A stretch of DNA of 64,000 nt from Streptomyces sp. LBL (GCF_029893585.1 NZ_JARXYX010000038.1:1-64000); one strand, 5' to 3'; shown: positions 16,406 to 25,379, counted from the stretch's first letter. Numbers and translations: made by a program. Notes: generated by a model from the letters alone, not told the origin.

Positions 16406-17419
16406 GTGCGTCGACGCTCACTCATCCTTGCCGCCGTACCCGCAGGACTGGTCACACTCGCCGGATGCGGAGACGACGAGTCCGACTCGAGCAAGGCGAG
16501 CGAGAGCACGTCGCCCTCGGCCTCGGCGTCCGCGCCGGCGTCGGCCGCGCCCCCGCCGAAGATCGTCGACGGGCCGCTGCCGGCGGTCACCGCGGGCGTG
16601 AAGTTCGGTGAGAAGCCGACGCTGCCCAAGGGCAGCGGTGAGCCGTCGAAACAGCTGGCGGTGAAGACGCTCGTCGCGGGCAGCGGCACCACCGTGGCGG
16701 AGGGCGACTACGTCCAGGCGGGCTATCTCGGTCAGATCTGGGACTCCGGGAAGGTCTTCGACAACTCGTACGACCGCAAGACGTCGCTGGTGATCCAGCT
16801 CGCCCCGGGTCGCATCATCGACGGCTGGCGGTATGCCCTGGCGGGCAAGAAGGTCGGCAGCCGCGTCGAGTTCTCCGTCCCGCCCACCTGGGGGTACGGC
16901 GCGCAGGGTCAGGCGCAGGCCGGTATCAAGGGCACGGACACGCTGGTCTTCGTGGTCGACGTGCAGGGGACGTTCAACGCGAAGAGTTCCGCCAAGGGCA
17001 CCGACGTGGCGCAGGACGACGTCGACCTGCCCAAGGTCGGCACCAACACCGACGGCAAGGCGCCCTCCATCGAGGTCCCCAAGGGCGACGCGCCGAAGAA
17101 GCTGGTGGCGAACTACGTCATCGAGGGCGACGGCCCCAAGGTGGCCGCCACGGACTCCGTGCTCGTGCAGTACAAGGGTGTGCTGTGGGACACCGGCAAG
17201 GAGTTCGACTCGACGTACGGCCGCAAGGAGCTGACGTCGTTCTCGCTCCAGCAGGTCGTCAAGGGATGGTCGCAGGGCATGACCGGCAAGAAGGTGGGCA
17301 GCCGCATCGTCATCGTCATCCCGCCGGAGCTGGGCTACGGCGCCCAGCCGCCGGCCGGCAGCGGCATCAAGAAGGACTCCACGATGGTCTTCACGGTCGA
17401 CATCCTGGCGAAGCTGTAA
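16406..17419 (+). CDS. FKBP-type peptidyl-prolyl isomerase lipoprotein, two domains
   Basis: A 337-residue exported prolyl isomerase. The signal peptide ends in the lipobox LAGC with Cys21 as the lipidated residue, followed by a Ser/Ala linker. Two FKBP domains follow (about 90-195 and 225-337), each with the FKBP elements GDYVQAGYLGQIWDSGKVFDNSY / DSVLVQYKGVLWDTGKEFDSTY and a VPP or IPPELGYG loop. The likely role is folding of secreted proteins at the outer face of the membrane. GTG start at 16406. A second, cytoplasmic FKBP gene follows 61 bases downstream. Confidence 0.92.
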   Translation: MRRRSLILAAVPAGLVTLAGCGDDESDSSKASESTSPSASASAPASAAPPPKIVDGPLPAVTAGVKFGEKPTLPKGSGEPSKQLAVKTLVAGSGTTVAEGDYVQAGYLGQIWDSGKVFDNSYDRKTSLVIQLAPGRIIDGWRYALAGKKVGSRVEFSVPPTWGYGAQGQAQAGIKGTDTLVFVVDVQGTFNAKSSAKGTDVAQDDVDLPKVGTNTDGKAPSIEVPKGDAPKKLVANYVIEGDGPKVAATDSVLVQYKGVLWDTGKEFDSTYGRKELTSFSLQQVVKGWSQGMTGKKVGSRIVIVIPPELGYGAQPPAGSGIKKDSTMVFTVDILAKL

Positions 17420-17480
17420 CCCGTGCCGAGGTGCAAGACTGTGCCTGTTGCCTTTCCGTACACAAGCAGGAGCTAGAGAC

Positions 17481-17852
17481 GTGAGCATCGACAAGCCCGA
17501 GATCGACTTCCCGGGCGGAGAGCCCCCGGCCGACCTGGAGATCAAGGACCTCTGGGAGGGCGACGGCGCCGTGGCGCAGGCGGGCCAGACCGTCACCGTC
17601 CACTACGTGGGCGTTGCCTTCAGCACCGGCGAGGAGTTCGACGCCAGCTGGAACCGTGGCAACCCGTTCAGTTTCCCGCTGGGCGGGGGCCGGGTCATCA
17701 AGGGCTGGGACCAGGGCGTGCAGGGCATGAAGGTCGGCGGCCGTCGCCAGCTGACCATCCCCGCCCACCTCGCCTACGGCAACCAGAGCCCGACCCCGGC
17801 GATCAAGCCCGGCGAGACCCTGATCTTCGTGGTCGACCTCCTCGGAGTCTGA
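17481..17852 (+). CDS. FKBP-type peptidyl-prolyl cis-trans isomerase
   Basis: A 123-residue single-domain cytoplasmic FKBP. Family signatures include VTVHYVGVAFSTGEEFDASW, VIKGWDQGVQGMKVGGRRQLTIPAHLAYG and a C-terminal LIFVVDLLGV strand. GTG 17481 has AGGAG 8 bases upstream and gives the normal ~120-residue length; an in-frame upstream reading has no such site. It follows the two-domain lipoprotein FKBP and precedes a strong terminator, so the two isomerases form a unit between pafA and pafB. Confidence 0.94.
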   Translation: MSIDKPEIDFPGGEPPADLEIKDLWEGDGAVAQAGQTVTVHYVGVAFSTGEEFDASWNRGNPFSFPLGGGRVIKGWDQGVQGMKVGGRRQLTIPAHLAYGNQSPTPAIKPGETLIFVVDLLGV

Positions 17853-17880
17853 TCGTCGTACGACCGGTCTCGACCAGCTG

Positions 17881-17908
17881 GGGCCCATGCCTGTCCGGGC
17901 ATGGGCCC
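17881..17908 (+). terminator. Terminator after the FKBP genes
   Basis: Perfect 11-bp stem (17881-17891 with 17898-17908), 6-base loop, 28 bases after the FKBP stop codon. Confidence 0.85.
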
Positions 17909-17981
17909 TCGGCTTTTGCCGCGCCACATCGGGACGGTACGGTCATCGTCCGTAAGCACCATAGGGAGGCGAAGGGCGTCG

Positions 17982-18935
17982 ATGGCCATTGCCAAGGCCG
18001 AGCGGCTGATGAACCTGGCGCTGTGTCTGCTCGGGACCCGACGGCCGCTCAGCAAGCGCGAGCTGCGAGAGTCCATCGAGGCCTACCTCGAAGCGGGCAG
18101 CGATGACTCCTTCAACCGGATGTTCGAGCGCGACAAGGACGATCTGCGCGAACTGGGCCTGGTCATCGAGACCGTGGAGAACCTGGACGGCGAGGTCGGC
18201 TACCTGGCCCGCCGTGACAGCAACCGCCTCCCGCCCATCACCCTGGACGCCGAGGAGGCCGCCGCCTTGGGCCTGGCGGCCAAGGTGTGGCAGCAGGCCC
18301 GGCTCGCCGGCGCGGCCAGCGGTGCCCTGCAGAAGCTGCGCGCGGCCGGTCTCCCCGAGGACGTCGACCCGTACGAGGCCCACAGCGCGCTGGAGCCCCG
18401 GATCCCGGTGCACGAGGCCGCGTTCGAACCGCTGATGCTGGCCTGCCGCGACCGCCGTCCGGTTGTCTTCGACTACCGCAAGGCCAGCGCCGCCCATCCC
18501 GAGCCCCGGCATGTCGAGCCGTGGGCGCTGGAGTGCTGGCGCGGCCACTGGTACCTGGCCGGTTTCGACAGTGACCGGGGCGCCGAGCGGGTCTTCCGGC
18601 TGTCCCGGATCACCGGCAAGGTGCGTTCGCGCGGTACGCGCTTCACCGTCCCGGTCCCCGATGTCGTCACCGTGCGCGAGACCGTCGCGAGCTGGGCGGG
18701 GGAGACCGCCGACCGCTCCGCGCTGATCCGGCTGCGCACCGGCGCGGGGTACCCCTTGCGGGCGAGGGCCGCCTCGGTGCGGGAACTGGGGGACGGCTGG
18801 GACGAGTTGGAGATTCCGTACGGCCATGGGCTGGACGCCTGGCTGGTGGAGTTCGGGCCGGACGTGGTGGTCCTGGAGCCCGCCGAGCTGCGGGCCGATG
18901 TGCTGGACCGGCTGCGAGCCGTGGCCAAGGGTTGA
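17982..18935 (+). CDS. pafB: PafB, WYL-domain transcriptional activator subunit
   Basis: A 317-residue regulator that pairs with PafC to activate DNA-damage genes in actinobacteria independently of LexA. An N-terminal winged helix (AIAKAERLMNLALCLLGTRRPLSKRELRESI) is followed by a WYL domain (about 140-220, with ALECWRGHWYLAGFDSDRGAERVFRLSRI) and a C-terminal extension. ATG 17982 follows AGGGAGG; a -10-like TACGGT lies at 17938-17943. The stop overlaps the pafC region by sharing TTGA, so the pair is translationally close. Confidence 0.94.
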   Translation: MAIAKAERLMNLALCLLGTRRPLSKRELRESIEAYLEAGSDDSFNRMFERDKDDLRELGLVIETVENLDGEVGYLARRDSNRLPPITLDAEEAAALGLAAKVWQQARLAGAASGALQKLRAAGLPEDVDPYEAHSALEPRIPVHEAAFEPLMLACRDRRPVVFDYRKASAAHPEPRHVEPWALECWRGHWYLAGFDSDRGAERVFRLSRITGKVRSRGTRFTVPVPDVVTVRETVASWAGETADRSALIRLRTGAGYPLRARAASVRELGDGWDELEIPYGHGLDAWLVEFGPDVVVLEPAELRADVLDRLRAVAKG

Positions 18936-18949
18936 GGGGACGTAAGAAA

Positions 18950-20038
18950 GTGGTGGGAAAACCGGCCAGGCCGGGCAACGCCATCGACCAGACCCGGCGG
19001 ATGCTCTCCCTGGTGACGTATCTGCGGGAGCGGCCCGGTGCCCGGATCGAGGACGTCGCCCGTGCCTTCGGGATCACCGAGGACGAACTGGTCTCCGACC
19101 TCGACATCCTGCCCATGTGCGGAACCAGCTTCCGCGGTGGTGACCTCCTCGACATCGACACCGACGGTGAGCGGATCTGGTGGCACAACCCCGCCGCCCT
19201 CGGGGCGGAGGCGGCCGAACCGCTCAGGCTCGCCGCCGACGAGGCCACCGCGCTGCTGGTCGCCGCCCGTGCGGTGTCCACGCTGCCGGGACTGCGTGAG
19301 AGCGACCGACAGGCGTTGCTGCGGGCCACCGCCAAGGTCGAGGCCGCGGCCGGTGAACAGGCGGGCGCCAGCTCCCGGCTCTCCGTGACCTTCGAGTCCG
19401 AGGGCGGGGTCTTCGCCGACGTCGACCGGGCGATCTCCGAGCGGCGCCGCCTGTGGATCCGCTACTACTCGCCCGCCCGGGACGAGCTCACCGAGCGCGA
19501 GATCGACCCGATCCGGCTGGTCAGCGTCGGTCACACCTACGTGGAGGCCTGGTGCCGGCGCTCCGAGGCGCGCCGCACCTTCCGGCTCGACCGGGTCGCC
19601 GAGATCAGGATCCTGGACGAGCCCACCGCGCCGCCCGAGATCGAGCTGCGGGACCTGTCCGAGGCGCTGGTGCAGCCCGCCGCGGAGGACCCGGAGGTCG
19701 TGGTCGAGGTCGGTCCGGGCGGGCGCTGGGTCGCCGAGTACTACCCGCACGACAGTGCGGATGAGCTTCCGGACGGCGGTCTCCGTATCACCTTGCGGAC
19801 CCCGGAGCCGGCGTCGCTGAGGCGGCTGGCGCTGCGGCTGGGGCGCGACGGCCGGATCGTCTCGCCGGGCGGCCTCGCCGACAGCGCCCGCGCGGCGGCC
19901 CGCGAGGCGCTGGCTGCGTACGACGGGATAGAGGCGCACGGCGCCGACGCGGCACACATGGTGCGGGCAGTGCACGACCGGCACCAGGACAAGGCCCAGG
20001 ACAAGGCCCAGGACGGGCCCCACGACGGGCCGAAGTGA
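18950..20038 (+). CDS. pafC: PafC, WYL-domain transcriptional activator subunit
   Basis: A 362-residue partner of PafB with the same plan: winged helix (TRRMLSLVTYLRERPGARIEDVARAFGI), then a WYL domain (about 145-235, with RRLWIRYYSPARDELTEREIDPIRLVSVGHTYVEAWC) and a C-terminal domain. The tail is a short HQDKAQDKAQD repeat. GTG 18950 behind GAGGGGACGTAAGAAA is preferred; TTG 18932, overlapping the pafB stop as TTGA, is an alternative. The heterodimer is thought to sense damage through WYL-bound single-stranded nucleic acid. Confidence 0.93.
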   Translation: MVGKPARPGNAIDQTRRMLSLVTYLRERPGARIEDVARAFGITEDELVSDLDILPMCGTSFRGGDLLDIDTDGERIWWHNPAALGAEAAEPLRLAADEATALLVAARAVSTLPGLRESDRQALLRATAKVEAAAGEQAGASSRLSVTFESEGGVFADVDRAISERRRLWIRYYSPARDELTEREIDPIRLVSVGHTYVEAWCRRSEARRTFRLDRVAEIRILDEPTAPPEIELRDLSEALVQPAAEDPEVVVEVGPGGRWVAEYYPHDSADELPDGGLRITLRTPEPASLRRLALRLGRDGRIVSPGGLADSARAAAREALAAYDGIEAHGADAAHMVRAVHDRHQDKAQDKAQDGPHDGPK

Positions 20039-20184
20039 GCCGCGTCGGCACGCTGGAGGCGGGGCGGCCGGGGTGGTCGGGGCGGCCGGGGCGAGGCGGC
20101 CCGGGAGACTGAGCACGGCCGCCCCTCGACACCCGGCTGGGGCGCCCCCGAGGCGAACGACCAGGAGAAAGAGGAGCAGGGGCT

Positions 20185-20475
20185 TTGAGCGAGTCGTCGA
20201 CGCCCGGCGCGGACATGACGGTGGCTGCCGCGTTCGCCGGGATGAGAAGCGTGATCCCGGCGACCTTCAAGGCGGGCTGTCCGGACTGCCGGGGCCGTTT
20301 CGAGCTCGCCGCGAGCGCCCTGCGCCTTGTCATCGGCGCCAGCAGCCGCACCACGTTCTACTCCTTCACCTGCCCCGAGTGCGGATCCGCGGTCCGTAAG
20401 CCCGCCGGTGAACGCATCGTCGAACTGCTCACCGGCGGCGGGGTCAGGACACTGCGGCTGCACTCCACCCTCTAG
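20185..20475 (+). CDS. Small zinc-ribbon-like protein, unknown function
   Basis: A 96-residue protein with two CPxC pairs (GCPDCRGRFEL and TCPECGSAV) about 35 residues apart, the layout of a four-cysteine zinc ribbon. I do not recognise a named family; orthologs sit in the pafBC-tatA interval of streptomycetes as I recall. The TTG start at 20185 has GAGGAG eight bases upstream; an in-frame ATG at 20215 is the alternative. It follows pafC after 146 bases of GC-rich sequence. Confidence 0.7.
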   Translation: MSESSTPGADMTVAAAFAGMRSVIPATFKAGCPDCRGRFELAASALRLVIGASSRTTFYSFTCPECGSAVRKPAGERIVELLTGGGVRTLRLHSTL

Positions 20476-20478
20476 GCT
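20473..20478 (+). promoter_or_regulatory. -10 hexamer TAGGCT before the 64-residue gene
   Basis: TAGGCT overlaps the stop codon of the zinc-ribbon gene and ends seven bases before the next ATG, with no ribosome-binding site, as expected for a leaderless transcript. Confidence 0.45.
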
Positions 20479-20485
20479 CGGCGTC

Positions 20486-20680
20486 ATGTTCTGGCCGATG
20501 TTCGCGGTAGCTGTGGGTTTTCTGGGTCTCGCCGTTCTCGGTGTGCTGGCCGTCCGGGTCTTCCTGGAGGCGCGGCGTCTGGGCAGGCAGGTCACGGACT
20601 CCGCCCATCGGATCAACCGCGCCGCGGAGGACCTGGAGCGCGCGTCCCTGAGCGCGGCCCGCGCCGCGGACTCACTCTGA
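20486..20680 (+). CDS. 64-residue single-pass membrane protein, unknown function
   Basis: A small protein with one N-terminal membrane segment (MFWPMFAVAVGFLGLAVLGVLAV) followed by a basic, amphipathic helix with heptad character (ARRLGRQVTDSAHRINRAAEDLERA). No named family recognised. The start at ATG 20486 coincides with the expected 5' end of a transcript from the TAGGCT hexamer. It lies just upstream of tatA, whose product also has one N-terminal helix plus an amphipathic helix, though no sequence relation is claimed. Confidence 0.65.
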   Translation: MFWPMFAVAVGFLGLAVLGVLAVRVFLEARRLGRQVTDSAHRINRAAEDLERASLSAARAADSL

Positions 20681-20949
20681 GCGCTGAGCGCACCAGGGAG
20701 GCCCCTGTGAGTTGCGGGGGCGATGCGCTGCGGGCTGCTTCGCCCTGTCACCTTGGTGGGATAGGCAGGTACTCTGCTGATCGTGGACCGGAGAACGAGG
20801 CCCGGACCGCGGACCGGGAGTACGCACAGGGATTGCCAGGCGTTCACCCCTGAGCGTTACGATCGCTGTCGAGCACGATCGATCGGACACTGGTCCGACC
20901 AGTCGGACAGTACCCCCACCCAGCCGCCTCGGTGAGAAGGTAAAGACTT
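20681..20949. other. Gap before tatA with a palindrome
   Basis: No gene seen. The notable element is a perfect inverted repeat GTCCGAC-CA-GTCGGAC at 20893-20908, about 40 bases before the tatA start, overlapping an alternative ACTGGT-CCG-ACCAGT repeat at 20889-20903. A -10-like TACGAT lies at about 20858. It probably holds the tatA promoter and an operator. Confidence 0.45.
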
Positions 20950-21240
20950 ATGTTCGGAAGGCTCGGCGCCCCCGAGATCATTCTCATCCTTGTCGTCGTC
21001 ATCCTGCTGTTCGGCGCCAAGAAGCTTCCCGACATGGCGCGCTCCCTCGGCAAGTCGGCCCGCATCCTCAAGAGCGAGGCCAAGGCGATGAAGTCCGAGG
21101 GCCAGGACAACGCGTCCGCTCCCGCGGCCCCGCCGCACGACGACCAGCAGCCCACGGTCCAGCGCACCATCAAGGCGTCCCCCGGCGATGTGACCAGCTC
21201 TCGTCCGGTCACCGAGCCGACGGACTCGACCAAGCGCTGA
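20950..21240 (+). CDS. tatA: Sec-independent translocase subunit TatA
   Basis: A 96-residue TatA: the N-terminal hydrophobic helix (APEIILILVVVILLFGAKKLP) with the conserved FG-x-KKLP hinge, an amphipathic helix (MARSLGKSARILKSEAKAMK), and a charged tail. Multimers form the channel for folded twin-arginine substrates. ATG 20950 follows GAGAAGGTAAAG. tatC begins 47 bases later. No tatB is present here, as expected for Streptomyces, where it is elsewhere. Confidence 0.95.
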   Translation: MFGRLGAPEIILILVVVILLFGAKKLPDMARSLGKSARILKSEAKAMKSEGQDNASAPAAPPHDDQQPTVQRTIKASPGDVTSSRPVTEPTDSTKR

Positions 21241-21287
21241 CGCAGGGCCGGTGACCTCCGGCCCGCCGCACGAGATGGGAACGTGGG

Positions 21288-22235
21288 TTGCTGAAGCCTG
21301 CCCGCAAGAAGGAGAAGGATCCCGAGGGGCGGATGCCCCTCGCGGAGCACCTTCGCGAGCTCCGCAACCGGCTCGCGAAGGCGATGCTGGCCATCGTCGT
21401 CGTCACCGTCGTCGCCGCTTTCTTCTACAACGACATCATCAACTTCTTCACCAAGCCGATCCTGGACTCGGTCGGCTGTGACAAGACCTTCGAGGAGCTG
21501 GCGAGGTCGAAGTCGACCGAACCCTGCGCCCAGATCACCATCAACGGTCTGCTCACGCCGTTCACTCTGGCCCTGAAGGTCTCCCTGATGGCCGGTGTGG
21601 TGCTGGCCTCGCCGGTGTGGCTGTACCAGCTGTGGGCCTTCATCGCCCCGGGTCTGCACAGGCACGAGCGCAAGTACGCCTACGGGTTCGTCGGCACGGG
21701 CGTCCCGCTCTTCATCGGTGGCGCCTACTTCGCCTACCGGGTGCTGCCCACCACGGCGAAGGTGCTCCTCGAGTTCACGCCGGCCCAAGCCTCCAACCTG
21801 CTGCCGCTGGACGATCTGCTCGACCTCGTCACCCGCATGGTCATCGTCTTCGGCCTCTCCTTCGAACTGCCCCTGCTGCTGGTCTTCCTCAACCTCACCG
21901 GGATGATCACCGGCAAGCGGATGCTCGGCTGGTGGCGTGCGATGATCATGGGTATCACCGTGTTCGCGGCCATCGCGACCCCCAGCACGGATCCGCTGAC
22001 GATGCTGGCGCTGGCCGGACCGATCTGGCTCCTGTACTTCGGCGCCGTCCTGTTCTCCATGCTCAACGACGCGCGCAGGCGCCGCCGCGAGGCCGCCGGC
22101 CCCGACGACGACGAGGCCTCCGAGCTGGACCTCACCCCCGAGGACATCGGCGAGGTGGAGACCGTCTCCGCGAACCGGGCACTGCCCGAGCAGGCGAGTA
22201 CCGAACGGGTCAACGGGTACGACGACGTGACCTGA
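21288..22235 (+). CDS. tatC: Sec-independent translocase subunit TatC
   Basis: A 315-residue six-helix membrane protein that reads twin-arginine signal peptides. It begins with the basic segment LKPARKKEKDPEGRMPLAEHLRELRNRL, containing the conserved HLRELR motif, and has YQLWAFIAPGL and ATPSTDPLTMLALAGP, both TatC signatures. The ~70-residue acidic cytoplasmic tail (PDDDEASELDLTPEDIGEVE) is longer than in proteobacteria. The TTG start fits the position of the basic N-terminus. The tail is followed directly by a gap leading to the helicase. Confidence 0.95.
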   Translation: MLKPARKKEKDPEGRMPLAEHLRELRNRLAKAMLAIVVVTVVAAFFYNDIINFFTKPILDSVGCDKTFEELARSKSTEPCAQITINGLLTPFTLALKVSLMAGVVLASPVWLYQLWAFIAPGLHRHERKYAYGFVGTGVPLFIGGAYFAYRVLPTTAKVLLEFTPAQASNLLPLDDLLDLVTRMVIVFGLSFELPLLLVFLNLTGMITGKRMLGWWRAMIMGITVFAAIATPSTDPLTMLALAGPIWLLYFGAVLFSMLNDARRRRREAAGPDDDEASELDLTPEDIGEVETVSANRALPEQASTERVNGYDDVT

Positions 22236-22404
22236 GATTCCTCCTCCTGCCTTCCGCTGCCTCCTCCCGCCACTTCCTCCCCTGACGTGCGCCGAGTGAC
22301 CCGTATGCCGGGGTGTACGGGTCCCGGGGCCGTGAACTGCGCAGATCCCGGGTCCGCGGAGAGCGGATCCGGATAATGATCGTCCTGTTGTCAGTGGGGC
22401 CCGG

Positions 22405-22410
22405 TACGCT
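22405..22410 (+). promoter_or_regulatory. -10 hexamer TACGCT before the helicase gene
   Basis: TACGCT ends ten bases before the helicase ATG; transcription from it would leave a leader of only a few bases. Confidence 0.35.
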
Positions 22411-22420
22411 CGAAGGCACG

Positions 22421-25228
22421 ATGACAGAGGACCTCTCACCGGCCGAGCGGTACGCGGCAGCACGTAGGCGTGCCGTCGAGCAGGCCACCGCACTCGCGGA
22501 CTTCCGCGAGATGTACGACTTCGGCCTCGACCCCTTCCAGATCGAGGCCTGCCAGGCACTCGAAGCGGGGAAGGGCGTGCTGGTGGCCGCCCCCACCGGC
22601 TCGGGCAAGACGATCGTCGGCGAGTTCGCCGTCCACCTCGCGCTCCAGCAGGGCAAGAAGTGCTTCTACACGACGCCCATCAAGGCGCTGTCGAACCAGA
22701 AGTACGCCGACCTCTGCCGCCGGTACGGCGCGGACAAGGTCGGTCTGCTCACCGGCGACAACAGCGTCAACTCCGACGCCCCGGTGGTCGTGATGACGAC
22801 CGAGGTCCTGCGGAACATGCTGTACGCGGGTTCACAGACCCTGCTCGGCCTCGGGTACGTGGTCATGGACGAGGTGCACTACCTCTCCGACCGCTTCCGT
22901 GGCGCCGTGTGGGAGGAAGTGATCATTCACCTCCCCGAGTCGGTCACCCTTGTCTCGCTGTCGGCCACCGTGTCGAACGCCGAGGAGTTCGGAGACTGGC
23001 TCGACACCGTGCGCGGCGACACCCAGGTGATCGTCTCCGAGCACCGTCCCGTGCCGCTGTTCCAGCACGTGCTCGCCGGGCGGCGGATGTACGACCTCTT
23101 CGAGGAGGGCGAGGGCAACAAGAAGGCCGTCAACCCCGACCTCACGCGGCTGGCCCGTATGGAGGCCAGCCGGCCCTCGTACCAGGACCGCAAACGCGGC
23201 CGGGCCATGCGCGACGCCGACCGGGAGCGGGAGCGCCGAAACCGCTCCCGGGTGTGGACACCGAGCCGGCCCGAGGTCATCGAACGGCTCGACTCCGAGA
23301 GCCTGCTGCCGGCCATCACGTTCATCTTCAGCCGTGCCGCCTGCGAGGCCGCCGTACAGCAGTGCCTGTACGCGGGCCTCAGACTCAACGACGACGAGGC
23401 GCGGGAAAGGGTGCGCGCCCTGGTCGAGGAGCGCACGGCGTCCATCCCGACCGAGGACCTGCACGTCCTCGGGTACTACGAGTGGCTGGAGGGCCTGGAG
23501 CGCGGTATCGCGGCCCACCACGCGGGCATGCTGCCGACGTTCAAGGAGGTCGTGGAGGAGCTGTTCCTCCGTGGCCTGGTGAAGGCCGTGTTCGCGACCG
23601 AGACACTCGCGCTGGGCATCAACATGCCCGCGCGGTCGGTGGTGTTGGAGAAGCTCGTCAAGTGGAACGGCGAGCAGCACGCCGACATCACCCCGGGCGA
23701 GTACACCCAGTTGACCGGGCGGGCGGGCCGGCGCGGCATCGATGTCGAGGGCCACGCCGTGGTGCTGTGGCAGCGCGGGGCGAGCCCCGACCACCTCGCG
23801 GGACTGGCCGGCACGCGCACGTATCCGCTGCGCTCCAGCTTCAAGCCCTCGTACAACATGGCCGTCAACCTGGTCGAGCAGTTCGGCCGGCACCGCTCAC
23901 GCGAGCTGCTGGAGACGTCCTTCGCGCAGTTCCAGGCCGACAAGTCGGTCGTCGGGATCTCTCGGCAGGTGCAGCGCAACGAGGAGGGCCTGGACGGTTA
24001 CAAGGCCTCCATGACCTGCCACCTCGGCGACTTCGAGGAGTACGCGCGGCTGCGCCGAGAACTCAAGGATCGCGAGACCGAACTGGCCAAGCAGGGCGCG
24101 TCCCAGCGGCGCGCGGAAGCGGCGGTCGCCCTGGAGAAGTTGAAGCCCGGGGACGTCATCCACGTCCCGACCGGCAAGTACGCGGGCCTCGCGCTGGTGC
24201 TGGACCCCGGGCTGTCGGCCGGGCGGTCCAACGGTCACCGCGGCTTCGAGCACCACGACGGCCCGCGCCCCCTGGTGCTGACCGCCGAGCGCCAGGTCAA
24301 GCGGCTCGCGTCGATGGACTTCCCGGTGCCCGTCGAAGCGCTCGATCGGATGCGGATTCCGAAGTCCTTCAACCCGCGCTCGCCGCAGTCCCGTCGGGAC
24401 CTCGCCTCCGCGCTGCGCACCAAGGCCGGGCACATCCCGCCGGAACGGGCCCGCAAGCAGCGCTCCCAGGCCGCCGACGACCGGGAGATCGCCCGGTTGC
24501 GTACGGCGATCCGGGCGCATCCGTGTCACGGGTGCAACGACCGTGAGGACCACGCGCGTTGGGCCGAGCGGTATCACCGACTGCTGCGGGACACCTCGCA
24601 GTTGGAGCGCCGCATCGAGGGACGTACGAACACGATCGCGCGGACGTTCGATCGGATCGTCGCGCTGCTGACCGACCTGGACTACCTGCGCGGCGACGAG
24701 GTCACCGAGCACGGCAAGCGGCTGGCCCGGCTGTACGGCGAACTCGATCTGCTGGCGAGCGAATGCCTGCGGGCCGGGGTGTGGGAGGGGCTCTCCCCCG
24801 CCGAACTCGCCGCGTGTGCCTCGGCGTTGGTGTACGAGTCCCGGGTCTCCGACGATGCGACGGCGCCCAAGGTGCCCTCGGGTATGGCGAAGGCCGCCCT
24901 CGGGGAGATGGTCCGGATCTGGGGGCGACTGGATGCCCTGGAGGAGGATTTCCGGATCACGCAGACCGAAGGGGTGGGGCAGCGGGAGCCGGATCTCGGA
25001 TTCGCCTGGGCCGCGTACATGTGGGCGGGCGGGAAGGGGCTCGACGAGGTGCTGCGCGAGGTGGAGATGCCCGCGGGGGACTTTGTGCGCTGGTGCAAGC
25101 AGGTGATCGATGTGCTGGGGCAGATCTCCGCCGCGGCCCCTTCCGGGGCGTCGACGGTTCCGAAGAACGCGCGTAAGGCGGTCGAGGCGCTGTTGCGGGG
25201 GGTTGTGGCCTACTCGTCGGTGGGATGA
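22421..25228 (+). CDS. Ski2/Mtr4-like DEAD/DEAH-box RNA helicase (HelY type)
   Basis: A 935-residue superfamily 2 helicase. Motif I is AAPTGSGKT near residue 53, motif II VVMDEVHYLSD (DEVH, about 150), motif III SLSATVSN, and motif VI QLTGRAGRRGID near 430, followed by the DSHCT domain typical of Ski2-like proteins at the C-terminus. It probably unwinds RNA for turnover; the M. tuberculosis ortholog is HelY, near the Pup genes. ATG 22421 has GAAGG upstream; a longer in-frame reading to 22313 covers the promoter. Confidence 0.93.
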   Translation: MTEDLSPAERYAAARRRAVEQATALADFREMYDFGLDPFQIEACQALEAGKGVLVAAPTGSGKTIVGEFAVHLALQQGKKCFYTTPIKALSNQKYADLCRRYGADKVGLLTGDNSVNSDAPVVVMTTEVLRNMLYAGSQTLLGLGYVVMDEVHYLSDRFRGAVWEEVIIHLPESVTLVSLSATVSNAEEFGDWLDTVRGDTQVIVSEHRPVPLFQHVLAGRRMYDLFEEGEGNKKAVNPDLTRLARMEASRPSYQDRKRGRAMRDADRERERRNRSRVWTPSRPEVIERLDSESLLPAITFIFSRAACEAAVQQCLYAGLRLNDDEARERVRALVEERTASIPTEDLHVLGYYEWLEGLERGIAAHHAGMLPTFKEVVEELFLRGLVKAVFATETLALGINMPARSVVLEKLVKWNGEQHADITPGEYTQLTGRAGRRGIDVEGHAVVLWQRGASPDHLAGLAGTRTYPLRSSFKPSYNMAVNLVEQFGRHRSRELLETSFAQFQADKSVVGISRQVQRNEEGLDGYKASMTCHLGDFEEYARLRRELKDRETELAKQGASQRRAEAAVALEKLKPGDVIHVPTGKYAGLALVLDPGLSAGRSNGHRGFEHHDGPRPLVLTAERQVKRLASMDFPVPVEALDRMRIPKSFNPRSPQSRRDLASALRTKAGHIPPERARKQRSQAADDREIARLRTAIRAHPCHGCNDREDHARWAERYHRLLRDTSQLERRIEGRTNTIARTFDRIVALLTDLDYLRGDEVTEHGKRLARLYGELDLLASECLRAGVWEGLSPAELAACASALVYESRVSDDATAPKVPSGMAKAALGEMVRIWGRLDALEEDFRITQTEGVGQREPDLGFAWAAYMWAGGKGLDEVLREVEMPAGDFVRWCKQVIDVLGQISAAAPSGASTVPKNARKAVEALLRGVVAYSSVG

Positions 25229-25239
25229 CAGGTTCCGGC

Positions 25240-25287
25240 GGGTGCGGGTGCGGGTGCGGGTGCGGGTGCGGGTGCGGGTGCGGGTGC
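25240..25287. repeat. Hexanucleotide microsatellite (GGGTGC)8
   Basis: Eight exact GGGTGC units followed by a partial one, 11 bases after the helicase stop codon and outside any gene. Confidence 0.95.
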
Positions 25288-25325
25288 GGGTGTGCGGGTT
25301 CGCTGTGGCTGGTCGTGTCCACGCG

Positions 25326-25353
25326 GCGGAGCCGCACCTGGACACGGCTCCGC
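25326..25353. terminator. Terminator between helicase and allophanate hydrolase genes
   Basis: Perfect 9-bp stem (25326-25334 with 25345-25353) and 10-base loop in the gap between two convergent genes; usable from either side. Confidence 0.65.
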
Positions 25354-25379
25354 GCCCCGCGCGCCTCGGGTACCTCGCC

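Noticed and set aside
20672..20890. Small minus-strand gene in the tatA gap
   Set aside because: 72 residues without ribosome-binding site or recognisable feature, overlapping the likely promoter region.
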